From: Stenogyne calaminthoides
Taxonomy: Eukaryota > Streptophyta > Magnoliopsida > Lamiales > Lamiaceae
Reading direction: 5' to 3'
Length of the DNA: 64,000 nt
Assembly: GCA_037126765.1 (NCBI GenBank)
Contig: JBBCBC010000002.1
Location: forward strand, 15,035,853-15,099,852
The number at the start of each line of letters is the position of its first letter. Positions within the stretch are counted from its first letter, which is position 1. The notes under the pieces are model-generated. The model was not told where the DNA came from and did no database searches. It saw nothing but the letters and a program-made list of their open reading frames with translations. Made by a program: the position numbers and the translations under genes. Of the stretch, positions 19,992-31,872 are shown piece by piece.

Positions 19992-22900
19992 TTACATCGT
20001 TCGATGAAGCGTAATATCGTCTAAGTGTAGTACTAGGAATACCAAGGCAGTTTCATCATACTTTCTATAAACACAACTCTCGAAATCATTTTGATTAAAC
20101 CCATAAGATTTTATTACATGACCAAAACTTTGGTTCCAAGCCCGAGATGCTTGCTTAAGTCCATAAATGGACTTCCTCAGCTTGCACACAAGGTGTTCTT
20201 GGCCTTTTTCGATGAAACCTTCGGCCATTGATATAGATTTCCTCGTCAAGACTCCAGATTAAGGAAAAGTTGTCTTGACATCCATTTGCCGAGATCTCAA
20301 AATCTAGATGTGCAAATTTATAGCCAAGAGAATACGGATGGACTTAAGCATGGCTCTGGCTTAAAAGGTTTTTCATAATCGATACCCTCTTTTCCGAAAG
20401 TGTATCCATTTGCCACAAGCCTAGCCTTAAAGGTTTACACCTTCCCGCCCTGGTCCTTCTTTTCCTCTTGTAGACCCACTTGCATCCAATGGGTTTTACC
20501 CCACTGGGTGGTTCAACTAGCTCCCACACTTTGATTATGATCCATTGAGCCCATCTCGTCTTCCATCGCGGTTTGCCGGATTCTCGAATCCTTATCTTGG
20601 ACCGCCCTCAGTAGGACAGAGGTCCGATTCACTATCCGGGGACCAAACCAAGATTCTCCTATCCCCATGAATCTCTCAAGTTGTCGAACAACCTCCCCTT
20701 ACTGACGAGGTTCCGATTGTGTCGGTGTGACGCTTGATATATCTACCTGTACAATTGGTATAGGAGTTTGCCCTCTTATTTCGTCTAAGGTAATCTCACT
20801 TTTGGGCTTTCGATTGTTCATAAAGTCTTCCTCCAAAAATCTAAAGTGCGTAATAAACTTATTACCACCTTTTGATATTCGGGACCATAGAACATGCACC
20901 CTTTCGTTCCCATGGGATATCCTATAAACAACCTTAGTTCCGATCGTGCATCCAACTTACCGGCTTCCTTGTCTAGCACGTATGCCGGACACCCCCAAAT
21001 TCTGAGGTGTCTCAGACTGGGCTTGGGCCTGGTCCACAACTCTTTAGGGGTTTTGGGAACCAATTTGGATGGCACCAGATTCAGAACGTAAGCCGTTGTT
21101 TCCAAGGCATGACCCCAAAACGACTTGGGTAGATTTGAATAACTCATCATGGATCTGACCATTTCTAAGAGTGTTCTGTTTCTTTGTTCTGCAACCCCAT
21201 TTTGTTGAGGGGTTCCGGGTGCAGTCAACTGGGAAACAATGCCCTCTTCTGACAGGTAGTTCAAAAACTCATCGCTGAGGTATTCACCTCCACGATCAGA
21301 TCGTAGAAACTTGATACTCTTTTCCCTATGATTCTCCACTTCGGCTTTGAACTTCTAGAATTTATCAAAGGTTTCCGATTTGTGTTTCATCAGGAAAATG
21401 TACTAGAACCTTGAGTAATCATCGATGAAAGTCACGAAATACTCATAACCACCTCTAGCTTTGGTTGACATTGGACCACACACGTCAGTGTGAACGATTT
21501 GCAACACTTCTGTGGCTCTATTCCCCTTGGCTCCAAATGTCCTCTTGGTCATCTTACCCTCCAAACATGATTCGCAGGTTGGAAGTGATTCTAATTGTAG
21601 GTCCGACAGCGAACCATCTTTCACCAACCTTTGGATCCTATTTAGATTAATATGACACAATCTTAGATGCCATAGAAGTGTCTCTTCACGTTTTCTGAAC
21701 GTTTTCTCTTATTGCATGAAACAATCGATGTGTTATAAGATGCATTTTGTGAGTGGTGTGCACAATTAATAGTATAGAGATTGTTCCGTAAAATTTCATG
21801 ATAGATAAACACATCGTTACGGTAAACAACAACTTGCTTAGAAAAACGAACAGAATATCCATCATTGATTAGTTTTGAAACTGAAATAAGGTTTTTGCGA
21901 AAAACTGGAACGTAAAGAACATCTCTTAAAACTAAAGACTTGTCTTCAAAAGACAGGTGCACTTCTCCCACTGCTTCAGCTGCTACTCTCGTAGCATCGC
22001 CCAGTGTGATGTGGATCTCACTTCCACTAAGTTGTCGGGTTAGTTTGAACCCCTGTAACGTGAAACAAACATGATCAGTGAATCCCGTATCCATTACCCA
22101 CGAGTGGGTAGCATACGCCGCTAAACAAGTTTCAACAACTAGTGCGTGAGAATTACCTTTCTTTCCTCTTCTTTTGGGATTGGAACAGACATTCCTCCAA
22201 TGTCCTTTTTCACCACAGTTGAAACACTTCCCTTTTGAATTCCTTTTGACACCCATCCATTTGACATTCTTTTCTCTACCTTTCTTGGCAGTGAGGTTTC
22301 CTTGGTTTCCACCATTCATTTTTTCATCAACTTTGCCCTCCGTTGGCCTAGATTTTGAGAAAAAACTTTTGGTCACCAAGGCTTCATCTTCTTGTCCCAG
22401 ATGTTTCTCTATCGTCTCCAAAGCTTCTTGAAGAGTATCCATAGTGAACATGTGATCACTCATCACAAAACTACAGTAAAACTCATCAAAACATTTTGGA
22501 AGAGTTAGGAACAAAGAATCCACTTGAACCTCACTACTATACTTAGCACCGAGATAAGCAAGCTTGTCAAAATAACGCTTGACCTTGAGAACATGATCCT
22601 CTACGGGTGTTCCCTCATCATTTTCAAAGATTGTCACGCCATCACATTTGAACTGATCGATCATGCGGTTCTTTGTTAAAAACATATCTTCGAGACTTTG
22701 CATAATTTCCGCAGTAGATTCAACACCTTCATGAATGTATCTCAAATCCTCAGACAAAGATGTCAAGATTATATACTTCATAGGTTCATTGGCCTGCTCC
22801 CAGTCATTATATAAAGATCTCTCCGCTTCAGTTGATCTTTCAGTTGGCTTGTTTGGCTTAGGCATCTCGAGAATCCAATAGTGTTCTTATGCAGGTAGGA

Positions 22901-22994
22901 CAAAACTCATATTTCGTTTCCAAATAACATAGTTATGACCTGTTAATTGATGTTCTTTGAGTGTATATAACAGTGGATTAAAAGGTTGCGACAT
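19992..22994 (-). pseudogene. Copia A gag-pol, truncated and frameshifted
   Basis: The polyprotein would package RNA (gag), cut itself (protease), integrate and reverse-transcribe. The start ATG at 22992-22994 (MSQPFNP) is followed by an in-frame TAA at 22887-22889. The frame reopens at MPKPNKP (22865). Gag ends in a CCHC knuckle CFNCGEKGHWRNVC (about 22190), and the protease has WVMDTG (about 22090). The integrase zinc domain (LCHINLNR...CESCLEGKM) follows after a one-base loss near 21690 relative to copy B. The integrase core has HTDVCGPMS and PGTPQQNGVAE (intact here, broken in B). RT appears as VWELVEPPSG..GCKWVYKRKR (20344-20529) and YGLKQASRAWNQSF...HLDD (19992-20249) in different frames. 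RNase H is absent. Confidence 0.88.
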
Positions 22995-24499
22995 GTTGAA
23001 CTGAAATAAATAATAATTTGTGTGAGCACAAAAATTATCACACAATTCGATCACATTGTTCATATCAAAATCTCAAAACAATATGAACATGCATCGGTAA
23101 ACATCTCAAAATAGTTTAAATAGGTCACGTGGGGTGAACTGTCTATTTAAACACATTCAAGCAGGTTACAAACAAGAACAATTACAAACCTTTAATTCAA
23201 AATTAATAGTCTGCTCCCACTTGACCAATATAAAATTGACAGGGACTTCGGGGAAGTATATGCATATCAATTTTATACCTAAGTAATAACCATGATTAAA
23301 TACAGAATTATTACTTCGCTTTAAACGAGCCTCGTGGGGAGGGTCATCGTCGCCACTAATAATAATTCACAATCATATTTTTGGGAATTTATTCATGTGA
23401 GAACCATCTTTTGGCCGTTCCGTGGCAGAAATTTCTCCAAAAGAATTCACAAATAAATAAATCATGAAGGTCAATGTGACGAAATTTTATTATCCGGAAT
23501 AAAATTTGTCAACGATACATACTTAGTAATTTTCAAAAGTGAGATTTTCTTTTAGACAATTCTAAATCATGCAAACACATTTAACAAATAAAATTGCACG
23601 AATTTAAAACAAGCATCAAGACTAAATAAATCACGTTGGGCACATATATCCATCTGTCATGGTTTAAATTCAAAATCTTGATCTTGAAAAATCATCCCTT
23701 TCTTTTGCTCTCATCGTTCGTCTCGAAAAGCTCCCACTGAATCCGCAACAATTCTTTAAAATGTCCTCCGTTTTGGGTTAGGACGACGTCCGGAAAACGA
23801 TTAGCTCACGACCCGAAACCGTGTCGCATGCACCTAGGCACATGCCCGGGTCCAGATCAGCCATCCCGCCCCGTCGCCCGAAGCACATTCGCACGGAGCA
23901 TCGCCCGAACGCGCCCGCGTCCGGGGTCCTGTGTCCGTGATGTTAAAAAATAGCGTCATGCAAGAAGTCCGATCAGGCTCCTTGTATGCGCCGTGCCATG
24001 CAACCCACGACGCCGAGTCGGCCTTGCAGACGCTTAGCGGCGTCGCCATCTCTTCGCATCGCGATCGCCGGGTGGTGGTTCATGGTCGCTAGGTGTTCCG
24101 CTTTAGTCGCGCTGTTCGCCTGGTGCTCGGCAGACGCCCGCACTTTGACGTCCGGTCTTTAATTCATCATCTCCGTCTTTCGTTTCACGATCCGGTTACA
24201 ATTTATTTACGGAAAAATAAATAAACCTAGATCTAGACTAGTCTATTACATTGATCGAATCAAACAAATCCTAATCTACTCGTCAGAGATTTTCTCACGA
24301 GGCAAAAACGAATCCGAAGCTAATCGAATTAAAAAACCAATAATTTATTTGCATGTAAATAAGCACATTAAAATGCCATGCCAATTGGATACCTACAAAA
24401 CAGATCTAACAGTTCTACTATCCAATTTCAATTTTAATGAACAACAATTTAAATTATAATTTAAAAGATCAGAGCCCGAACCGGGGCTCTTATACCAGT
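22995..24499 (-). other. Copia A leader, with primer-binding site and GC-rich patch
   Basis: Non-coding sequence between the 5' LTR and gag. The primer-binding site on minus is TGGTATAAGAGCC (plus 24485-24497), two bases from the LTR, one mismatch from the TGGTATCAGAGC that pairs with initiator tRNA-Met. A GC-rich patch at about 23815-24150 differs strongly from the same patch in copy B (31195-31530), while the sequence either side is nearly identical. Confidence 0.75.
24485..24497 (-). other. Primer-binding site of copia A
   Basis: Minus-strand TGGTATAAGAGCC lies two bases inside the LTR and has one mismatch to the initiator tRNA-Met complement. The identical site is at 31858-31870 in copy B. 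Confidence 0.85.
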
Positions 24500-26351
24500 T
24501 GTTGGGATAACATATGCCAGGATCTATCGGGATGACCTCATAAACACAAATTTAAATTAACAATTATTACTAGCATGAATTTACCTAAGTGAATTCAAAT
24601 AATAATTAACCAACAACAACATGCAAATAATATTTCACGTAAAAAAGATCCTAAAGATGCGGAATTTCTAGGAGTTTACGTAAACGCACCCGATTGGAGA
24701 GACGATCCGAGATGAGCAGGATCAAGTATCTCGGATACCCACCAAAAGTCCTTCTCAAGTATTCCCAAGTCCTCGTCCAATAACCCCGGTGGAAGGTCCT
24801 TCAATGAACGATTTATAAAACAAGGAAAATAAAATATTGTTGCACCACCTTTGTGGATTTCTAATATTTCCAACACATAGAACATTAGTTGGGAATGAAA
24901 AATTCATCCCCTATTTATAAGACAAAGGGGTTCAAAAATTTCAAGCATAATTAGGGCTAGGAAAGATCTTTTCTTGATCTCCAATAAATCTTGAATATAT
25001 CCCATATATTCTTCTTTCCATATGTATTTTTTCCACAAAAATTTCACACCCTTTATTTGCCTATATTTTTGAAAATTAATAGAAAGAATTTCAAGATTGG
25101 ATCTTTCTTGAATTTATGAGATATTTTTGTATTCCAAGAATACATATCTTCTATAAAATCTTTCCAAGAAAATCAAGAAAATCTTTCTTCCCTTTCTTAT
25201 ACTCAATTTTTGAAAATTTCTTATTAAAGAAGCCAAGTGGGAGTTTTCTTGAATTTATGGGATAATCTTGTATTCCAAGAATACATTATCTCCTTTCCAT
25301 AAAATCTTTTCAAGAAAATCCTTCTCCCTCTTTTCTTTAATATTTTTGAAAATAATAGGAAATATTGCAACAATAAATTTATTTTATTTTAAACACCTTT
25401 TATTTATTGAACTATAATTTGGGCTACTTGAGGGGCCTTTAGGAGAATTAAGATGGACCTTCCAATGGACTTCTGAATTCCAATATTGAGCCACAATATA
25501 ATTCAGTCCATTTATATTAATTAATACCACTATATAATTAATATTGCACTATCCAATCTTAACCCATATTATGGTAATATGGTTCCCTGTTATTATTTCC
25601 CGTGTTTAAGATTATTTAGTCCATTAATTAATTAAGCCACTGAAAAGCTTTATATTAATTAATATCTTTATCCTTTGAGTAAGGATAGCCCAGCTTTATT
25701 ATCCATACCGGAAAATTAATTCTACTTGCAAGATTTGGTATGATAAAGGTTCCGGGCCCACCAAGGGGACCAATCAAGCAAAACTTTTGCAAGCACACGA
25801 TTCTCTGTATTAATTTAGCAACTGTCGTGCAATTAATATTATTACCCAAGATATAGGGTATCGAAGTCTCAATGATTCTCTTCCCATTTATAAGTCAAAG
25901 CAATAACTACTAATCACACACACTCCTTATTAAGTGACAGAGGTTAAGAAATCAACAACCACTGAGGTCTAACTCTTCATCCTTTAAGTCAGTGCGAATG
26001 AGTTTATCCTCTCTGTAGGTTCGCTTCAGCGCATCGAATGCACTAGTGTAATCTCTTGGTCAAGACAAGTCAATCTGAGCCTTACACATCAACTTCTACC
26101 AATAGATTGTTCGGATCTATCTAAGTTGTGAATCACACACTCGTTTACAAGGAACTGTTAACGTGATCTTCTGTGATCTGGTATCACCACGTTAACTACA
26201 ATGTAACGCTTGCTACGAACGATTTGCAATAAATATATATAACATTCAATCATATTTAAAGCAATAGTGATAAACAATTTATTTCAGTAAATAAGTGTTT
26301 AATACATAGATTATACAGAGTAAAAGCATACTTTCACGTATAACCCCAACA
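24500..26351 (-). repeat. Complete LTR (1852 bp) shared by copia copies A and B
   Basis: On plus it runs TGTTGGGATAACATATGCC...GTATAACCCCAACA, with perfect 7-bp terminal inverted repeats TGTTGGG/CCCAACA. Below it lies the primer-binding site of A. Above it lies the polypurine tract of B (minus AAGTGGGAGAT at 26352-26362). It is therefore both the 5' LTR of A and the 3' LTR of B. Confidence 0.92.
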
Positions 26352-26466
26352 ATCTCCCACTTATACTCAAAGTCTGCTTTTAAGTATACCACATCATGTC
26401 TGATGTATTATCTGGTGACATCTAATGTCACCTACATCAACCTAATAACATTTCTCCCACTTATAC

Positions 26467-29400
26467 TCAAAGCAGATTGGCAACGCTCTTGACACTCATT
26501 CCTTCCACATGTCTCTCGAATGTTAACTGAGGCAGACCCTTTGTGAATGGATCAGCTAGGTTGTCTTCTGACGCAATCTTTGCCACCTCTATATCTCCTC
26601 TATTAACGATTTCTCGTATAAGATGGTATTTCCTTTCAATGTGTTTGCTGGCCTTGTGGGCTCTCGGTTCCCTTGAATTTGCAACTGCTCCGGCATTATC
26701 ACAAAAGACTGTGATTGTGCTGGGCAAATTCGGAACAACATCCAAGTCCACTAGGAAGTTCTGGAGCCACACCGCTTCTTTCGCTGCTTCACAAGCAGCT
26801 ACATATTCGGCTTCCATGGTAGAATCTGTGATGTATTTCTGCTTTATGCTTCTCCAGGTTACAGCTCCTCCCCCCAGACAAAACACACTACCCGAGGTAG
26901 ATTTTCTGGAATCTAGGTCTGATTGGAAATCCGAGTCCGTGTATCCCACTGGAAATAAACTGTCTGACTGATAAACCAGCATTCTATCTCGAGTTCTTTT
27001 CAGATACTTCAGAATGTTTTTAACAGCAGTCCTATGTTGATTTCCGGGATTGCTCTGATATCTTGCTACCATGCCTACGGCGTAGCAGATATCCGGTCTC
27101 GTACACAACATAACATACATGAAAGGTACATGTCATCTATCTCCCTTTGTGTCTTAGGGCACATGTCTTTCGATAGATGGATTCCGTGCCTGAAAGGTAC
27201 AAAACCCTTCTTGGAATCTTGCATGTTGAAATGCTTCAAAATGGTATCTACGTATGAAGCTTGCGATAAGCCGATCATTCCTTTCTTTTGATCTCGAGTG
27301 ATCTTGATCCCTAGAATATGATCGGCTTCCCCTAAGTCCTTCATATCAAACTGTTTTGACAGTCATACCCTTACGTCTGACAAAACCTTTACATCGTTTC
27401 TGATGAGCAGAATATCGTCTAAGTGTAGTACTAGGAATACCAAGGCAGTTTCATCATATTTTCTATAAACACAACTCTAGAAATCATTTTGATCAAACCC
27501 ATAAGATTTTATTACATGATCAAAACTTTGGTTCCAAGCCCGAGATGCTTGCTTAAGTCCATAAATGGACTTCCTCAGTTTGCACACAAGGTGTTCTTGG
27601 CCTTTTTCGATGAAACCTTCGGGCTGTTGCATATAGATTTCCTCGTCAAGACTCCCGTTAAGGAAAGCTGTCTTGACATCCATTTGCCAGATCTCAAAAT
27701 CTAGATGTGCAACTATAGCCAAGAGAATACGGATGTACTTAAGCATGGCTACGGGCGAAAAGGTTTCTTCATAATCGATACCCTCTTTCTGAGTGTATCC
27801 ATTTGCCACAAGCCTAGCCTTAAAGGTTTCCACCTTCCCGTCCGGTCCTCTTTTCCTCTTGTAGACCCACTTGCATCCAATGGGTTTTACCCCACTGGGT
27901 GGTTCAACTAGCTCCCACACCTGATTATGATCCATTGAGCCCATCTCGGCTTCCATCGCGGTTTGCCAGGATTCTGAATCCTTATCTTGGACCGCCTCCT
28001 TGTAGGACCAGGGTCTGATTCACTATCCCCGGGGACCAAATCCGAAGATTCTCCTATCCCCATGAATCTCTCAAGTTGTCGAACAACCCTCCCACTACGA
28101 CGAGGTTCCGATTGTGTCGGTGTGACGCTTGGTATATCTACCTGTATAATTGGTATAGGAGTTTGCCCTCTTATTTCGTCTAAGGTAATCTCACTTTTGG
28201 GCTTTCGATTGTTCATAAAGTCTTCCTCCAAAAATCTAAAGTGCGTAATAAACTTATTACCACCTTTTGATCTTCGGGACCATAGAACATGCACCCTTTC
28301 GTTCCCATGGGATATCCTATAAACAACCTTAGTTCCGATCGTGCATCCAACTTACCGGCTTCCTTGTCTAGCACGTATGCCGGACACCCCCAAATTCTGA
28401 GGTGTCTCAGACTGGGCTTGGGCCTGGTCCACAACTCTTTAGGGGTTTTGGGAACCAATTTGGATGGCACCGATTCGTAACGTAGCCATTGCTTTTCAAG
28501 GCATGACCCCAAAATGACTTGGGTAGATTTGAATAACTCATCATGGATCGACCATTTCTAAGAGTGTCGCTTTTCTTTGTTACGCAACCCCATTTTGTTG
28601 AGGGGTTAAGGTGCGATCAATCGGGAAACAATGCCCTCTTCTGACAGGTAGTTCAAAAACTCATCACTGAGGTATTCACCTCCACGATCAGATCGTAGAA
28701 ACTTGATACTCTTTTCCCTATGATTCTCCACTTCGGCTTTGAACTTCTTGAATTTATCAAAGGTTTCCGATTTGTGTTTCATCAGGAAAATGTACCAGAA
28801 CCTTGAGTAATCATCGATGAAAGTCACGAAATACTCATAACCACCTCTAGCTTTGGTTGACATTGGACCACACACGTCAGTGTGAACGATTTGCAACACT
28901 TCTGTGGCTCTATTCCCCTTGGCTCCAAATGTCCTCTTGGTCATCTTACCCTCCAAACATGATTCGCAGGTTGGAAGTGATTCTAATTGTAGGTCCGACA
29001 GCGAACCATCTTTCACCAACCTTTGGATCCTATTTAGATTAATATGACACAATCTTAGATGCCATAGAAGTGTCTCGTTCACGTTTTCTGAACGTTTTCT
29101 CTTATTGCATGAAACAATCGATGTGTTATAAGATGCATTTTGTGAGTGGTGTGCACAATTAATAGTATAGAGATTGTTCCGTAAAATTTCATGACAGATA
29201 AACACATCATTACGGTAAACAACAACTTGCTTAGAAAAACGAACAGAATATCCATCATTGATTAGTATTGAAACTGAAATAAGGTTTTTGCGAAAAACTG
29301 GAACGTAAAGAACATCTCTTAAAACTAAAGACTTGTCTTCAAAAGACAGGTGCACTTCTCCCACTGCTTCAGCTGCTACTCTCGTAGCATCGCCCAGTGT

Positions 29401-30387
29401 GATGTGGATCTCACTTCCACTAAGTTGTCGGGTTAGTTTGAACCCCTGTAACGTGAAACAAACATGATCAGTGAATCCCGTATCCATTACCCACGAGTGG
29501 GTAGCATACGCCGCTAAACAAGTTTCAACAACTAGTGCGTGAGAATTACCTTTCTTTCCTCTTCTTTTGGGATTGGAACAGACATTCCTCCAATGTCCTT
29601 TTTCACCACAGTTGAAACACTTCCCTTTTGAATTCCTTTTGACACCCATCCATTTGACATTCTTTTCTCTACCTTTCTTGGCAGTGAGGTTTCCTTGGTT
29701 TCCACCATTCATTTTTTCATCAACCTTGCCCTCCGTTGGCCTAGATTTTGAGAAAAAACTTTTGGTCACCAAGGCTTCATCTTCTTGTCCCAGATGTTTC
29801 TCTATCGTCTCCAAAGCTTCTTGAAGAGTATCCATAGTGAACATGTGATCACTCATCACAAAACTACAGTAAAACTCATCAAAACATTTTGGAAGAGTCA
29901 GGAACAAAGAATCCACTTGAACCTCACTACTATACTTAGCACCGAGATAAGCAAGCTTGTCAAAATAACGCTTGACCTTGAGAACATGATCCCTTACGGG
30001 TGTTCCCTCAGTCATTTTCAGCATTGTCACGCCATCACATTTGAACTGATCGATCATGCGGTTCTTTGTTAAAAACATATCTTCGAGACTTTGCATAATT
30101 TCCGCAGTAGATTCAACATCTTCATGAATGTATCTCAAATCCTCAGACAAAGATGTCAAGATTATATACTTCATAGGTTCATTGGCCTGCTCCCAGTCAT
30201 TATATAAAGATCTCTCCACTTCAGTTGATCTTTCAGTTGGCTTGTTTGGCTTAGGCATCTCGAGAATCCAATAGTGTTCTTATGCAGGTAGGACAAAACT
30301 CATATTTCGTTTCCAAATAACATAGTTATGACCTGTTAATTGATGTTCTTTGAGTGTATATAACAGTGGATTAAAAGGTTGCGACAT
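26467..30387 (-). pseudogene. Copia B gag-pol polyprotein, frameshifted
   Basis: The best-preserved copia polyprotein of its family here. ATG 30385-30387, then the same in-frame TAA as copy A (30280-30282). One open run of 550 codons (28606-30258) follows, covering gag, CCHC knuckle CFNCGEKGHWRNVC, protease WVMDTGFTDHVC, the integrase HHCC domain (LCHINLNR...CESCLEGKM) and the integrase core with HTDVCGPMS. The frame breaks around 28460-28610 near the PQQNGV motif. RT continues at 28213-28294 and 27477-27956 (MDVKTAFLNGSLDEEIYMQQPEGF), with the catalytic pair as LHLDD near 27410. RNase H lies at 26467-27120 (RPDICYAVG, STMEAEYVAACEAAKEAVWL), stop at 26467. All breaks examined at 28460-28625 fall on CAG/CTG sites that are intact in copy A. 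Confidence 0.9.
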
Positions 30388-31872
30388 GTTGAACTGAAAT
30401 AAATAATAATTTGTGTGAGCACAAAAATTATCACACAATTCGATCACATTGTTCATATCAAAATCTCAAAACAATATGAACATGCATCAGCCGACATCTC
30501 AAAATAGTTTAAATAGGTCACGTGGGGTGAACTGTCTATTTAAACACATTCAAGCAGGTTACAAACAAGAACAATTACAAACCTTTAATTCAAAATTAAT
30601 AGTCTGCTCCCACTTGACCAATATAAAATTGACAGGGACTTCGGGGAAGTATATGCATATCAATTTTATACCTAAGTAATAACCATGATTAAATACAGAA
30701 TTATTACTTCGCTTTAAACGAGCCTCGTGGGGAGGGTCATCGTCGCCACTAATAATAATTCACAATCATATTTTTGGGAATTTATTCATGTGAGAACCAT
30801 CTTTTGGCCGTTCCGTGGCAGAAATTTCTCCAAAAGAATTCACAAATAAATAAATCATGAAGGTCAATGTGACGAAATTTTATTATCCGGAATAAAATTT
30901 GTCAACGATACATACTTAGTAATTTTCAAAAGTGAGATTTTCTTTTAGACAATTCTAAATCATGCAAACACATTTAACAAATAAAATTGCACGAATTTAA
31001 AACAAGCATCAATACTAAATAAATCACGTTGGGCACATATATCCATCTGTCATGGTTTAAATTCAAAATCTTGATCTTGAAAAATCATCCCTTTCTTTTG
31101 CTCTCATCGTTCGTCTCGAAAAAGCTCCCTTTGAATCGAAACAATTCTTTAAAATGTCCTCCGTTTTGGGTTAGGACGACGTCCGAAAAACGAGTAGCTC
31201 ACGACCCGAAACCGAGTCGCATGCACCTAGGCACATGCCCCGGTCCAGATCAGCCATCCCGTCGCCGAAGCACATTCAAGACGAACATCGCCGACGCGCC
31301 CAGCGTCGGGGTCCGTGGCTGCCCGTGCCGAACGACCAGCGTCGCGACGTCCGCAGCGCTCCTTTCAGACGCTGTGCCGTGCCATGCAGCCCACGACGCC
31401 GAGTCGGCCTTGCACGCCTAGCGTGCGTCGCCATGCCCTATCCGCGATAGCCCGGGTGGAGCTCGCGGTCGCTCGGTGTTCCGCCTAGTCCGCGTGCTCC
31501 GCCTTGGCTCGCGTACGTCCGGGCGCTCGGACGTCCGTCTTTAATTCATCGTCTCCGTCTTCGTTCACGATCCGGTTACAATTTATTTCGGAAAAATAAA
31601 TAAACCTAGATCTAGACTAGTCTATTACATTGATCGAATCAAACAAATCCTAATCTACTCGTAGATTTTCTCACGAGGCAAAACAAATCCGAACGAATCG
31701 AATTAAAAACCAATAATTTATTTGCATGTAAATAAGCACATTAAAATACCATGCCAATTGGATACCTACAAAACAGATCTAACAGTTCTACTATCCAATT
31801 TCAATTTTAATGAACAACAATTTAAATTATAATTTAAAAGATCAGAGCCCGAACCGGGGCTCTTATACCAGT
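30388..31872 (-). other. Copia B leader with primer-binding site
   Basis: Non-coding, nearly identical to 22995-24499 of copy A outside the GC-rich patch (31195-31530). The primer-binding site is TGGTATAAGAGCC on minus (plus 31858-31870). Plus-strand frames in the GC-rich patch are accidental. Confidence 0.75.

Larger units (their letters stand above)
19932..26351 (-). mobile_element. Copia retrotransposon copy A (3'-truncated)
   Basis: Ty1/copia element on minus. Its 5' LTR is 24500-26351. The primer-binding site is at 24485-24497, then a leader of about 1.5 kb, then gag-pol from 22994 down to the reverse transcriptase. RNase H, polypurine tract and 3' LTR are missing: sequence matching copy B stops at about 19932 (B position about 27328). 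Gene order gag-protease-integrase-RT identifies copia. Confidence 0.9.

Noticed and set aside
25655..25849. Minus-strand 64-codon frame in the A/B LTR
   Set aside because: Inside an LTR, not preserved as a frame of the same form in the truncated copy, no domain.
31029..31450. Plus-strand frames of 130 and 71 codons in the copia B leader
   Set aside because: They lie in the GC-rich non-coding leader and are not conserved in copy A.
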